DNA of 64,000 nucleotides from Chaenocephalus aceratus (GCA_023974075.1 CM043792.1:18608824-18672823); one strand, 5' to 3'. Positions 49,537 to 62,275 are shown, numbered from the stretch's first letter. Program-made: numbers and translations. Notes: generated by a model from the sequence alone, not told the origin.

Positions 49537-49559
49537 GGTGGGGGTGGGTGGGGGGTGGG
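49530..49559 (+). other. G-quadruplex-forming array
   Basis: Six runs of 3, 5, 5, 3, 6 and 3 G separated by single T residues (49530-49559). Single-base loops are known to favour a very stable parallel G-quadruplex. The motif is on the + (probable coding) strand of the inferred lrrc4b intron 1. Confidence 0.75.
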
Positions 49560-50263
49560 TGTGTGTGTGTGGTTGAAAAGAGAACGAGGGGGGTGGGGCT
49601 AAAGGTTAATATGCATCATGGACATAAACTTTCATCAAACTGCGAGGTAATTGCTGCATTTACCCCCTCGCTTGTGTGTCGTGTAGGGGAGGGGGGGCAA
49701 TGGAGGTCCAGGAAACAAGTTTTAATGGGGAGGAAAAAGGTGTAAGGCAGCTGGGAGGGGAGGAGAGCCGGGGGTGCACAAAGTGTTTGAGATGAGGAGT
49801 GTGCCTCCATTTATAGAAGGAGATGGGTGGAGGAAAATATCAAGAGAAATAGAGAGAGGAAGTTCAGAAGGAGGAGAAGGAGGAACAGTTACAGGTGAGA
49901 CTTGTGTACATGTGGAAGGTGACAGCAGTGAGGCCGAACACAATCAACCCGCCTCTAACCAGCTGTCACATCCAACTAGTCTCCGTCTCCTCTGTGGACC
50001 CTCGCTCGTCACCTCCCCTCAGCATCCTTTCCACTCTGCTCAGATGCTGTCTACCTGAAATAGCTCTAGCACTTAGTTCTCGCTGGTAGATAAAAAAAAA
50101 AAAGGAAAGGTGGGTAGAAATTAAAAAACATTAAAAGGTGAGAGTCGATCCAAAAATAACACTTGACTGACTCTTAATCCGTCGGTGCCGCCATCTGTGT
50201 CAGCATCCAGATGAGGAGCAGTTGCAGGCTGCTGGTCCTGATGACGGTTGCATTGTTGACTGT

Positions 50264-50290
<27 letters not shown>
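50264..50290. repeat. poly(G) run
   Basis: 27 consecutive G. Such runs are prone to length error in sequencing, so the true length is uncertain. Confidence 0.9.
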
Positions 50291-50294
<4 letters not shown>

Positions 50295-50449
50295 TGGTCT
50301 GTTGCCTGCTGCATGGGGCAGTTTTCTCTCCCACTATGGTGTGCTGTTCGGTCTGATCCAAGATGCTGCTGCGATATGATTTATCACAGTGTCCTTGTGT
50401 GTGTTTTAATGTCATTGAACTACTGCGTACGCATTATTGATCAATCTTG

Positions 50450-50900
50450 CCCCCACCCACCCCGCCCCAGCTCTCCCCCTCCCTCTTCCTCTCTGTCTAT
50501 ATCTCCACCTGTTTCATATTCCTCCTTCTGTATTGTCTCTTACCTCCATCTCTCTGTTGCATTCTGTTTTATATGCGTCTCTGTGTTGTCATTCCCCTCC
50601 CTCCATCTCTGTCTGTTTTATATTCATCTCTCTATTGAGCCTTCCTCCCCTCTTCCTCTCTCACTGAGCAAGAGATTATTAATATTAATGTGTCTCTTCT
50701 TCTCCCCTCCGTATTTTACCTCTTTCACTTTTTTTATCTTTCTTTTACTACTGATCTCTTTTCTGCTCTTCCCACTATTTATACCTCTCTCTGGGTCTTG
50801 ATCCCTCATCATCCCTTTCACTCAACCTTCCCTCCATCTGTCTCAATATCTCTCTCTCTCTTTCTTTCTCTCTATCTCTCTCTTTCTCCGGTCCGCTCTC
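50450..50900. repeat. pyrimidine-rich low-complexity tract
   Basis: Long C/T-rich stretch with repeated ctctctc words. It produces a 196-codon Ser/Pro/Leu open frame (50211-50801) that is composition-driven and not a gene. Confidence 0.7.
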
Positions 50901-52092
50901 TGCGGCTGTTCAGTATTCATCTATTACTGTAGTGTTGATAATTCCCTTCTCTGCCTGCAGCCATACAGTCATCTATCAGATTAATAATCCTTCTCCTCTT
51001 CTCATTCTCCGTCTCTCTCTTTGCCCCTTCCCCGCTTTCTCACTGTGCCAAGTGCGGATGCAAAGCGTGTCAAATGAGTTTGCGTGTCAAAGTCCTATCA
51101 TTACAACCATCATCATTAATAACCGTAACTAGATTGCTGGATGCCCTTATTAAGGTTACTCAGGTCTAAATAACCTGCAGAGGGAGAGCGGCTGGTGGAG
51201 CCTGACTTGAGTCGGCCATCTATTAGTGTTAATGCAGACTGCACCATTCACTACCATTCTCCAGCCCCCAGAGCATGCAAGGCTGTGCTCGCGCAGGAAT
51301 GGAATTAGCATTTTAGTCCAACCACCGCGTCTATGCTACTGCAACAAAAAAAGTGGAACTGCTTACCGATTCAGCCTCTTGTTGTCTTCAATGTTTGGGA
51401 CTTGCTTTTATGAGTTTGATTCAACCAAAAGTTGAAAGCATGTTCAAACATCAATATCATGGCTGTATAAATCATATCTGGTATAATTAGCGTTAAAAGA
51501 TTAAGCCATTCCTGAGATGAGTGCAAGCCTCTATCTCACTATAAATGCTTGTCAAAATCAAGACCACACATCCCATAAACCCTGTTGCTTCTTGTCACTG
51601 ACTAGCTTGTTTTCACTGAACAGAAGGTTCTTTTTTTCTTCTATTCTTCCATTATTGGCCATTGCAATAAACCAATTGTTTGCACTGAAAGAATGCAAGT
51701 CCCTCAGTAATATCTATGTTGTTTCAGACTTTGTAAACAGGGAATTCTCGTTTTAAACCCAGAAATATTTGATCCATATTTCCTCACTCTTCTTCTTCTC
51801 CCCAAATACTTGTTTTGAGTGATCCAGAAACTATGTTCTGTGTTTCTCTACATTTTGTTCTACAGATGACAAACATTCATTTATATGGTTATCCTTCTAT
51901 TTATATACATATTTTATCTTTTCAAACCTAATTAGTGCTGAAGTGATAAGACAATTATATAAGAGAACATTTATCTAAGACTATTTTGATAATAAATGAA
52001 TCATTAAAGTAATTTATGTGGAAGTATTTAACATGTGTTAGTCAGAAATTCACAAATGTATTGTTTATTTATTTCATATCATATCATTCTCG

Positions 52093-52684
52093 AGTGAGGG
52101 AACAATGGAGCGTGAGATGGGCCGGAGAATCGGAGCAGCGGGAGAGGTATTGCAGTCGCTTTACCGCACCGTTGTGACGAAAAGGGAGCTGAGCCAGAAG
52201 GCAAGCTCTCTGTCTACCGGGCCATTTTCGTTCCTACCCTCACCTATGGTCATGAAGGATGGGTCATGACCGAAAGAACGAGATTGCGGATACAAGCGGC
52301 CGAGATGGGCTTTCTCCGCAGGGTGGCTGGTGTCTCCCTTAGGGATAAGGGGAGAAGTTCGGTCATCCGGGAGGGACTCGGAGTTGAACCGCTCCTCCTT
52401 CGCGTCGAAAGGAGCCAGTTGAGGTGGTTCGGGCACCTAGTTAGGATGCCACCTGGGCGCCTCCCTAGGGAGGTGTTCCAGGCACGTCCAGCTTGGAAGA
52501 GACCAAGGGGTAGACCTAGGACCAGGTGGAGGGATTATATTTCTTCGCTGGCCTGGGAGCGCTTTGGGATCCCACAGTCAGAGCTGGTTGATGTCGCCAG
52601 GGAAAAGGAAGTTTGGGGCTCTCTGCTGGAACTGCTACCCCCGCGACCCGACCACGGATAAGCGGGAGAAGATGGATGGATGGA
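52093..52684 (+). mobile_element. 5'-truncated RTE-like LINE tail
   Basis: The frame leading into and through 52266-52661 reads VYRAIFVPTLTYGHEGWVMT, then AAEMGFLRRVAGVSLRDKGR, RSQLRWFGHLVRMP, RPRGRPRTRWRDYI and LLELLPPRPDHG before its stop. This is the C-terminal tail of an RTE-clade-type reverse transcriptase abundant in fish genomes. It ends with ATGGATGGATGG, a typical microsatellite-like 3' terminus of such elements. Upstream (52093-52200) the similarity continues in another frame, so at least one indel is present. The reverse transcriptase core is absent, so the copy is dead. Confidence 0.8.
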
Positions 52685-53239
52685 TCATTAAACTAATTAA
52701 CTGTCATTAGACCCATTACTGAATTATCAGCTCCTTCTTATAATACTTTTATATAATTGTCCTTACGCATCTGTCTGAATAAAGGACTGCAATGACCATT
52801 TTGTTGTCTGTATAATTAATCCGTTAATTAGAAGTTTTCTAAATAAATAATTCCAATATTTTTACTCCTACACCTAAACTCAAAAAAAAAAATCTGCCCT
52901 GGAAACCAGAGTGGAACCTGAATGCAGGCATTCATTGCTTGACTGTGTGTGATAGTACTCAATTGATCATAACAATTACACCAATGTTTCAAATTGAATG
53001 TCTCTTATTTATTAATGTTTGCGTGCTAAGAAAAAAAAAATGTCATAATTTCCCTATTTCCGCACCACCTGCTTGAACCATTAATTACATGAATCGGCTC
53101 ACCTGCCCTGGGTGATGGTTTTATTTCTGACAAAACGTCTGCTCAGGGATTATGTGGGATTTGATATGAGCAGTGACACAGAAGTCCTAATGCTTTTCAA
53201 AGATTATTTGACATCCCTGTCATGATAAACCACTGAAGT

Positions 53240-53286
53240 CTACCTATTATTTGTTCTATTCATTTGTTAGAACAAATAATAGGTAG
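53240..53286. repeat. perfect 19-bp inverted repeat (hairpin)
   Basis: CTACCTATTATTTGTTCTA (53240-53258) is followed after a 9-base spacer by its exact reverse complement (53268-53286). The stem does not extend further on either side. It lies about 95 bp upstream of the acceptor of the first lrrc4b coding exon. Confidence 0.95.
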
Positions 53287-53380
53287 CCAGCCATGCGCAT
53301 TTGTTTGTGGAAACACGTCTGTGTTCTGTCTCTAATATCTGCTCTCTCCCTCTCTCCCCCTCTCTTTTGTTCTTCCACAG

Positions 53381-53919
53381 TAACTCCTGGGTTCTTCTCA
53401 CTTCACAAAAATCCTCACTCAAATCTCCAGACAACGCAGGAAAAAAGGGAGAAACCTCTGTGTATCTGCATGTTTCTATGTTCAAAAAACACAAGGAAAA
53501 AACACAGGGATTGGCAGAGGACAAATAACATCTCAGAGGATGATGAATTAGAAAGAACAAATTGCCACTGGAGGACCAAAGGGTAAATAAAACATTTTTT
53601 TCGCAGAACCACAAGCGTGGAGTCACCTCACCTGTACCTTCGGATTAAAGAGCAGGGTCATGTCCCAGTTGCCATGCGCATCGCCACGCTGACCTGCCTT
53701 CCCGGCCATTCCCCCCTCCTCTTTCTATTGGCCCAGCTGCTACTGCGGCTCCTCCACGCTGGGCCGGAGCTGGTGCGAGCCGCCTCCGCCTGCCCCTCCC
53801 TCTGCACCTGCTCCAACCAGGCCAGCCGAGTCATCTGCACCAGGCAGAACCTGGACGAGGTGCCCGAAAGCATATCAGTCAACACACGATACCTCAACCT
53901 GCAGGAAAACTCCATACAG
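53381..53919 (+). CDS. lrrc4b: lrrc4b first coding exon (5' UTR, signal peptide, LRRNT)
   Basis: The exon probably opens after a long pyrimidine tract ending TTCCACAG (53380); a weaker acceptor TTCGCAG at 53606 is the alternative. The ATG at 53674 starts 82 codons: [20 protein letters not shown] (signal peptide), then [16 protein letters not shown] (LRRNT cysteine cap), then the first half of LRR1, ending ATACAG|GTACAA. A short out-of-frame upstream ATG at 53660 overlaps the start and ends at 53692. Coding part: 53674-53919. Confidence 0.85.
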
Positions 53920-56900
53920 GTACAAATTGGCTCATTGTTGATTTTTGTTGTGCACAGTACACATGACACTTGGCATGACAATACATAAGAAAATAGTTGT
54001 ATGTAATTACACAAGGGCATATAATATACAGAGGTTGCTATCACAACAAACCCAGCTTTTAATTCAGAGGAAATACATATATTTGTAGTATCATCACTGT
54101 AAGTCCCAACAAGTAATCTAAATTGTGTTTTTTTTATAATTACGAATTACATCACAGCAGAAGTGACAAACTAAAACATGCAAATGTCGACAGATCATTT
54201 TATATATGTTTCCTCTGTTATAATCATTGTTGCTATTCATAAAGTTAGAGATAAATCCTAGATAGCGGATTCAAACAGCTCAGATGCATAAATAAGTTCA
54301 CACGGAGACATATGATAAATGTGTCTTTAACCCTTATATACAGAGGTAATGTGTGCTCTTGCAGCCAGTTGTAGACATTAGGATTAACTTGTTAGTTTTC
54401 TCTTCAAAACTTTCATTCTGAGAAAAGACAGAAGCGATAATGGTAAAAAAAACTCAAGCCCCAGCTGAACTGAGGGAATATTTTAATGAATTGAAAGCAA
54501 GACTTTTCTTTCATGACACCATTTCCCCTTTTGTATGCATTACCAATTTATCTAGTGTCCCTAGACAACGCTGGGAGAGAGCATTTACCCCACAGACCAT
54601 CAATACAAAGCACAAATGCAATGAAAATCTCTACATATATGAACAGAGTTGGTCGATTTTACTCTTTGCAGCAGCATTTGAAGCAATTGGATCGCTCCTC
54701 ATATTGCAATGTCTTGTTCTTTTAAATAAATGCCCACCATTTTTTTCTTCTGTAATGAAAAGTGACAAGTATGGTAAACGTTGTTCAAATTCTCCAGTGC
54801 ACCTTTCATCACGTTCGTTGGACAGAGCAGTCTTAGTTATCTCGCTATATTCTCTTAAAAAACATCTTATTAAACATTATGTGATGTTAACAGAGCATAA
54901 AAGGGACATTATGCCACACGATTTGGTTTGTGAGTTTTTGAGGGATACTGTTTCACATGAAAGACACATTTAAGAAATTGTGAGGATATTCGTTGGGTTT
55001 CGTGTTGAGCCTACAATTTCCGATTTGGTTTGTTGTATCCTGCAGCCTCTCTTGAAATGATTAAAAATCTAAAAATGTTTTAACACCTAAAGGCATACTA
55101 GATTCTCTGGCTTATTTTTTCCTTCACTGAGTACCCTGAGAGTAAAGCCTTGACAGCTCCCACCCCCTCTTAACATATCCACCCCTCCCTCTCTCTCTCC
55201 CCTCTTCGCTCCTGCTCTACATACAGAAGAGGCAGTGGCCTGTATCCGTATGTCTTACGGAGGGCTTTCGCCAAACAATTCTCAAACATAGACTGTATGA
55301 TCTTAAACAGTTTGAGATTTAAGGGGTTTTAGTCTTGCTTTCTTGCATGGTGTCTTTGCCAACTGAGCTCCAGTTTGGTCCCATTATTGCTAGTGTGTGC
55401 TGTCCAGGGCCCGCAGCGCCATTTTTTTTGTAATCATGTCTCCCTGCAGAATAACATATGTATTGGTCAACACTGAAAATCAGCTAATTATCAAGGGATT
55501 ATTTGTGGCTGTAGAAAGTCCCCTGAGTCGCAGTGTGAAAAGCATTTGGAGCCTGGAGCATGTAGGCAATGAATTAAGGTCAATAAAAGGACAGGGTTTA
55601 CAGTAGTTTAACACAGTTCTTAAAGTTGAAGTCTAGTGTTTAACATGCGCTTTTCTTTTTTTAATAAAAGCATTAAACTACAAATAAAGTGTGAGAATTG
55701 CTCACCATCTGTATGCCCCAAAAGATTAGCAGTGCCACAATCTTGAGGTCTCAGAAGTTATTATCATGTTGAAAGTCACCCAGAGCTAAGGGACAAGACA
55801 AGGATTTGGGTTTTACCGTACAGACTTCTTTCAGTAAGTAACGTCTTTTTAAGTTTAGAACAATATCACAAAGTTCTTTACAAGAATAAAAAGATACAAA
55901 ATAAAAACAGTAAAAGAAATAAAAAATAAAACACAATCAACCTTAAGTATATACATCACGCTCTTATGATGGAAGAACGTATAACTCTCAGTCCAGCATC
56001 TGATGCATATTATTGTGTCCATAACATGAGTTTTCTCCAATATGGAGTCCAGGTGACCCTTAGTGTCAAAACCAAGGATGCATATGTTCAACTGGCTGGT
56101 TGTCGCTGTCAGCAGGCAGTGGGAGTCTGGAACGACCACCTTCCCCTGCACACAGCAGCAATAATCAGTGGGGTGGAAAAGGTCAACTGTAAACCGATAT
56201 GAGCAGAGAAATTAATAATTCATATTTGCACAGTTTATTTATTTAACATAGATGTTGTCTATTTTGCCTGTAAATCTTTAATTGACAATGTTTTTTTCTT
56301 CTTCACATGGTTTTCTTTTGTTTTCGATGTCTTTACCTAGTTTACTAGATCATCTATCACTATAAGAGCTTCATTTCTGTCAATGTGTATATGCTAATAT
56401 AAGGCTATTCAAAAATAAAATAAAAACATGTTTTTCTTTTAGGCAAGCTTATACAGCATACAACACTTTATATAGTTGATTCCACAGAGTGAAAGTTAAG
56501 TTATGCTGAGTGTGTCACAAAAACAATTGATAGTGCACTTTTTTTACTTCCAAACCTTCATATGTCAAAGGTCACCACATAGTTGACTTAGTAACAAAGT
56601 CTTAGTTGTATGTTTGTGATCTACATAAATCATTCTACTTGTATAGTAACTTAAGGATTTTCTGTCCCTTCAGGTTATCAAGTCAGACACTTTCAAGCAC
56701 TTGAGGCACCTCGAGATTCTCCAGCTCTCAAAGAATCAAATCCGTCAGATTGAAGTCGGAGCATTCAATGGCCTCCCCAACCTCAACACATTGGAGCTCT
56801 TCGACAACCGCCTCACATTGGTGCCATCACACGCCTTTGAGTACCTCAGCAAGTTGCGGGAGCTGTGGCTGCGCAACAACCCCATTGAGACTCTACCAGG

Positions 56901-58607
56901 CTATGCCTTCCACCGAGTGCCCTCACTTAGGCGCCTGGACCTCGGTGAGCTCAAGAAGTTGGATTTCATCTCTGATGCAGCCTTTGTTGGCCTCATCAAT
57001 CTACGCTACCTTAACCTGGGCATGTGCGGGCTGAAGGACATTCCCAAACTGACAGCCCTTGTGCGTTTGGAGGAGCTGGAGCTGTCAGGAAACCGACTGG
57101 AGATCATCCGACCCGGTTCCTTCCAGGGCCTTGTGTCTCTCCGCAAGCTGTGGCTTATGCACTCACAGGTGTCAGTCATTGAGCGCAACGCCTTCGATGA
57201 CCTCAAAAGTCTGGAAGAGCTTAACCTGTCCCATAACTCCCTGCACTCCTTGCCTCATGACCTCTTCACGCCCCTTCACCAGCTGGAGAGGGTACACCTT
57301 AACCATAACCCCTGGATCTGCAACTGTGACGTCCTTTGGCTAAGTTGGTGGTTGAAAGAGACGGTGCCGAGCAACACCACCTGCTGTGCCCGCTGCCACG
57401 CTCCCCCATTCCTAAAGGGCAAGTACATTGGAGAGCTTGACCAGAGCCACTTCACCTGCTATGCACCGGTCATTGTGGAGCCACCTACAGACCTCAATGT
57501 TACCGAGGGTATGGCCGCTGAGCTCAAGTGTCGCACAAGCACCTCCACAACATCTGTCAACTGGATCACCCCTAATGGCACTCTAATGACCCATGGCTCT
57601 TACAAGGTGCGGATATCTGTCCTGCATGATGGCACACTTAACTTCACAAACGTGACCCTGCGTGACACGGGCCAATACACCTGCATGGTAACCAATGCTG
57701 CTGGCAATACCACGGCAACTGCTGTCCTTAATGTCACTGCTGCTGATGCCAGTGTCAACTACACCTACTTTACAACAGTCACAGTGGAAACAGTGGAGAC
57801 GCCCGTAGATGGAGATTATCCTACAGAAATAAATCATACAATAATCCATGTCCCCACGCCCTCGAGCCACCTGTGGCGTGAAGGTGTTTCTACCACAGCC
57901 TCCTCCCTATCCGCAGGCTGGTCTTCCTCCTCTCCTCGTTCCACTCGACCAACGTTCACTGTGCCCATCACTGAGCCAGGCTTCTCAGGCCTGGATGATG
58001 TGATGAAGACCACAAAGATCATCATTGGCTGCTTTGTAGCCATCACATTCATGGCAGCGGTGATGTTGGTGGTGTTCTACAAGCTGAGGAAGCAGCACCA
58101 GCTGCATAAACACCATGGCCCTGCTCGTGCCATCGAGATCATCAATGTGGAGGATGAGCTTGGGGCCGGAGCCAGTGGTAGGGGCAGCGGTATCTCAGGA
58201 GGCTCCACAGTGACGCAGAGTGGAAGCAGTGGAATAGGAGGGGGACAGAGCCTCAGGCTGCACCATCCAGAGATGGTCAACTTGCCCAACCTGGCACGAT
58301 CGGAGCACCTCAACCACTACTACAAAACTCATCACTTCAACAACAACATGATGAGCCTGGGCATGGGCACGGGCATGGGACTCAACAACAACACAACCCC
58401 TTGCCTTGCTCCCAGTCTCAGAACACCTCCATGTCTTGTTCCCAGGTTCCAACCAGTGGCGGAGCACCCATGGGTGGCACCCTGACATCCCCTGTGCCCC
58501 AGTTGGGTCTCCACAGTTCTCTGAAAGGCCTTATGGGAAAATGCCAGAATGAGCCACTGCTTTTTAAGAGCAGCTCAAAGGAAAATGTGCAAGAGACTCA
58601 AATTTGA
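53674..58607 (+). CDS. lrrc4b: leucine-rich repeat-containing protein 4B (netrin-G ligand 3)
   Basis: A single-pass postsynaptic adhesion protein. In mammals LRRC4B (NGL-3) binds LAR-family receptor phosphatases and organises excitatory synapses through PSD-95. Coding segments 53674-53919 and 56674-58607 join in phase 0 inside the first LRR. Allowing one base for the frame break, the product is about 726 residues, close to the mammalian length of about 710. In order: signal peptide (1 to about 37), LRRNT (Cys40, 44, 46, 55), nine LRRs (about 65-285), LRRCT from [15 protein letters not shown] (about 290-345), an Ig C2 domain (about 350-440, DTGQYTCMV), a Ser/Thr-rich stalk, a transmembrane helix [20 protein letters not shown] (about 530-550) and a cytoplasmic tail. 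The C-terminus [10 protein letters not shown] is a class I PDZ ligand. Tail and LRRCT identify LRRC4B rather than LRRC4 or LRRC4C. Near 58397-58400 one base appears to be missing. Confidence 0.96.
53920..56673 (+). other. lrrc4b: lrrc4b intron 2
   Basis: A 2.75-kb intron that interrupts LRR1 in phase 0. It contains an unexplained + strand open frame of 177 codons at 54440-54973 with no domain I recognise, and A-rich, repeat-like sequence at 55845-55945 (possible LINE 3' end in reverse). Nothing else gene-like was seen. Confidence 0.85.
56674..58607 (+). CDS. lrrc4b: lrrc4b last coding exon, with -1 frame break
   Basis: It follows TCCCTTCAG and begins [20 protein letters not shown]. The frame runs openly through LRR2-9, LRRCT, Ig, transmembrane and proximal tail to [10 protein letters not shown]. 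There the unbroken frame drifts into a non-homologous end and stops at 58485. The +2 frame from 58401 instead carries [14 protein letters not shown] through to [19 protein letters not shown] and the stop at 58605-58607. One missing C in the run at 58397-58400 explains both. Confidence 0.96.
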
Positions 58608-59510
58608 TTAAAGTGAGAGTGAAAGTAAGAGGTCAGGAGATGCTGGTAGAGACAGTGAGACAGAAAGAGTCTGTGAGACCAAGTATATGAGACTGATTGT
58701 AGCCTTCTGTCCTCATGGACAGATTCCAGAGAAGATTATATTACACATAGTCACTGCTTTGTCTTGTCAATCTGTTGACAGAGAGAAGCAAACAGGAGGA
58801 CTGAAGGAGACAGAGACAGAGATGGCAGATCAGCACTAGTCCCTGCAAAAGCATCCACACATATTTTTCAAATAAATTAGACAAAAAAACGATATAATGT
58901 TACCCACAAACATCAGTATCATCCTGTGTTCTGTGCAGCCTGCTATAGTCTTTGCCAAAGTCCAAGATCGAGCAAATGTGTCGTTTGCATCCACAACCAC
59001 AGTGGAAAGCTTTGAATAATAATACACAGGCAATGAGCCTCTCTAGGTTTTTGACCGATTGCTTCGTATATTTCCAGGCACATACAGTGTATATATTTGG
59101 AAGGAGACACAATATTGGCCATTGAACATGTTGTCAGATTAGTGCTTGGCAGAGCCACTGAATAACAAACAATGGTGTGAGTGCGCGGTACAGTCCCAGC
59201 ATTTAGTGCTTCCCAGGAAGCAATTCTGTGCAAAACGCATGTATCAGACTCGTTTTTTAAAGGGAGACAAATCAAAAACTATTGTTTTTTCGGGACGGTT
59301 TCACTCTCACTTTCTCACTCTTTTCCCTTTTACACCTTACTGGCTAATGTCTTCTTTGAAAGATAAGCAAAACAGAGTGTGTTATAATGGGACAATGTCG
59401 AATCTCATGGCAAAAAGGACTTTGAGAGATAAAAAAGGACTGAAAGTACATATTATATATACCGTAAATATATTTTCATTCAAAGAAATAAATTATAAAG
59501 AATCTTTTAA
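58608..59510 (+). other. lrrc4b: lrrc4b 3' UTR (end uncertain)
   Basis: Sequence downstream of the stop, without coding capacity. Candidate poly(A) signals AATAAA lie at 58871-58876 and 59487-59492. Neither can be confirmed from sequence, and LRRC4-family transcripts can have longer 3' UTRs. Confidence 0.45.
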
Positions 59511-62275
59511 TCTTCTGACTGAAAACTGCAATGTCTGAAGAATATATTAAAAAAATAAGTACACACAGCTGTTGTAGTAGCGCTTCATAACAACTTTTCC
59601 AAAATTGGAACAAGATGGCCGCTCCTACTGTGCTGCATAAGGACACGTTTAGGAGAGTGGCATCTGCTCAGAGGGAGCTAAAACAAAAATCCTGGCAAAG
59701 TGAATTTATTTTGGTTTCGACTTTTTTGTAGCCACACAAAGTGTTTTCCTCTCTTGTTGCATTTACATAAACAGGGTCATTGGAGAAGAGAGGTATTTAC
59801 GTCTTCGGTTTAAGATATAAAAACTACAGCACTTCATCATTTCGTATGTAGCTAGAGCAATAATAATAATGATCAGTATGGTAATAATGATAGCAAGCTT
59901 TAGCTTTATTTGTCATATCATTGATTATTTAATGATGAACACATTTCATTATCAACAATATTTGACACATGCTAATTTAGGATCCTCTCCAAAAATGTAG
60001 TCAAGATTGGCTCAAAATTCGGTTTTAACAAATCATATTGTAGTTATGATATGACACATTATTGTTATTATGTTATCATTATATCATTCATGGATATTAT
60101 TATTACTACTTGTGCCTACAAAAAGCTGAAAATTATAATTTTTTTCATTTGTATATGACACTGTTTTGTGACTGATCCTGTTGGACTTTGTCTAATGCAC
60201 GGCCATGGGATGGACGCAGCGTGCCACTAAATGAACTCCACATGCAACAGCAGGAAATAACCTGGACCTCAAAATGGCTTCCTCAGTCCAGCCCATACTG
60301 ACTCGTCTGCTCTGATTTCTCAAGCAGTCAGGACCCCTAATGTTATCACCCATTAAAGACAGGACACGAACCTTTGATCAAGACTGCTCCTTTGCAGGGG
60401 ATTATTTCACAACTGTATCTCAGTGTTATCGTGTATGAGTGGATTTCATGGCAGCAGGGAGCTAAATGGACGACAGGCATTGCCAAGCATTTTTAAAGGT
60501 AAGCTAAGCTCGTTCAGTTAGAAGGTGGAGGTGACATACAGTACAGTATACAGTGGTGCGATACATTTTTCTAAAGAAAAAGGACAATTCAATGAAAAAA
60601 TATAGAACCTTATAGATCTCTTTTAAAAAAAAAATATTATGATAAGTGTTTTTTATTTTGGGTTTTTATCTAGTTTGATTATTTTCTGTTTTTCAAAGTG
60701 ATATCTTTATTGTAATATTGTTATTGTTATTATAATTAGCTAATTACACTGGTTATAATTATGAGAGATGTTCTGTTAGCAGAGGTCACTTTGAAAATTA
60801 AAAAAACCTGGCACATACATGGCAGTTGAAGTCTGTGAAATGTGGTGGCTATTTTGTTCCCCTTTTGTTAAAATCAACTTTAATGTACTTTCACTGTTTG
60901 TATCCCTTTGGCACAGCTTGAGATGAGACGTAGCGAATGTGAAATGATCAGCACTGGTCCCTTTTTCTTTATTTTTGCACAGGGGGACAGGAAAGGCCCT
61001 GCTCTGGTTTACAGGCTCACTCACACTTGTCTGTGCTTTCCTGAATGTCATTGCCATCACAGTGTTCAGAGTGCGATTGCGCTGTGTAAACACCTCGTTG
61101 CCATGACTACACACTCAGACAAATGCGCCAATGGCGTCAGCATCAGCGCCTCATAAGGCACCCCATTGCCCCTTGTCAGTCATGTTCTTTTTAGGTGCAG
61201 TATCTCGAAGAGCAGGGCAGTGTTCCTTCAATGGTAGCAAATCAACCTGAGCATTGTACCCCATGTCCTCATATAAAACACCCCCCCCTCCCTCCCACCC
61301 TCCAAACTCCCCAAGCCTCAGCATCCTGCCATCAGGTTTCCCTGGCAACTGTTGCTGCTGCGACAGCCCTTATCACAGTGTCTTGATTTTGGTTTTGAAT
61401 GCTAAACAGACAGACAGTATAGAATTAATCCATGTGTGCACGTTCATCCATCTCAAAGATCTTTTCCTTGTTTCCTCTAAATGTATTTGATTTGTTTACA
61501 CCAGCAGCTATATTTCTTACTCCACTGCCTTTCTGTCAGTGAATTGCGCGACTTACATGCCACTATACCCTATGCATTTAATTTGCATAGGCCCCACACC
61601 ATTGCTAAACACATTTATGCACCCTACACTTGTGATTAACACTCATACCCTGCATCAGTCATTAACATATTCCTTTTCCAGCACAAGGGATCCATATTCC
61701 CCTCACAAGTGATTTACATATTCATCTGCCTCTGTGTGTGCAAATAATGAAGAAATTATCATGTGGGCATACTGGTGTGTGTGTCAGTTTTATGTACATC
61801 AGTGGCTGAAAGCAAGGACTGTTAAAAAACGATATACTCATAATTCCTCAGTTGTGTGGCCTGAATATCGCCTGTAGTAGCTCATTACTTTAGAAAGCAT
61901 TGTGTAGCCCCTATAGCTCCTGTGAAGTGGCACAAACCAGAGGCCATGTTATTGAGGCTCGATGGTAGAGAGAGCAGCGGTTGAGACACACAGTCACAGT
62001 GCTGCAGTGTCTGAGTCACAGAGCACTGAACACACTCCCAACACTCTAATGGAAATGCTGTGTTTACGGTGTAGGAAGGTACCGCTCGTTCACCCATTCA
62101 GGGAATAGGTGAAAAACACTGGAATATAAGTTTGTATGTGTGTGTATGCTTGTGAATGTGTATGCTTGTGTACCTCTGTATTAATAAATGCCCGTTGTAT
62201 AAGGCAAGGAAATCAGGCCATTTGAAGCTGTTTATGGCAAAAGGTGTTACACCATTGTCGATGCAATATTGCTTA

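Noticed and set aside
50211..50801. 196-codon open frame
   Set aside because: It begins in poly(G) and continues through a pyrimidine-rich tract; the Ser/Pro/Leu composition is explained by base composition and it matches no domain.
53583..53606. A 24-bp 'intron' between a donor-like GGTAAATA and the acceptor TTCGCAG
   Set aside because: Far too short to be spliced in a vertebrate; a single exon from 53381 is simpler.
57006..58514. Several open frames on - and in alternative + frames
   Set aside because: Shadows of the lrrc4b exon. Only the + frame at 58401-58607 is meaningful, as the continuation after the frame break.
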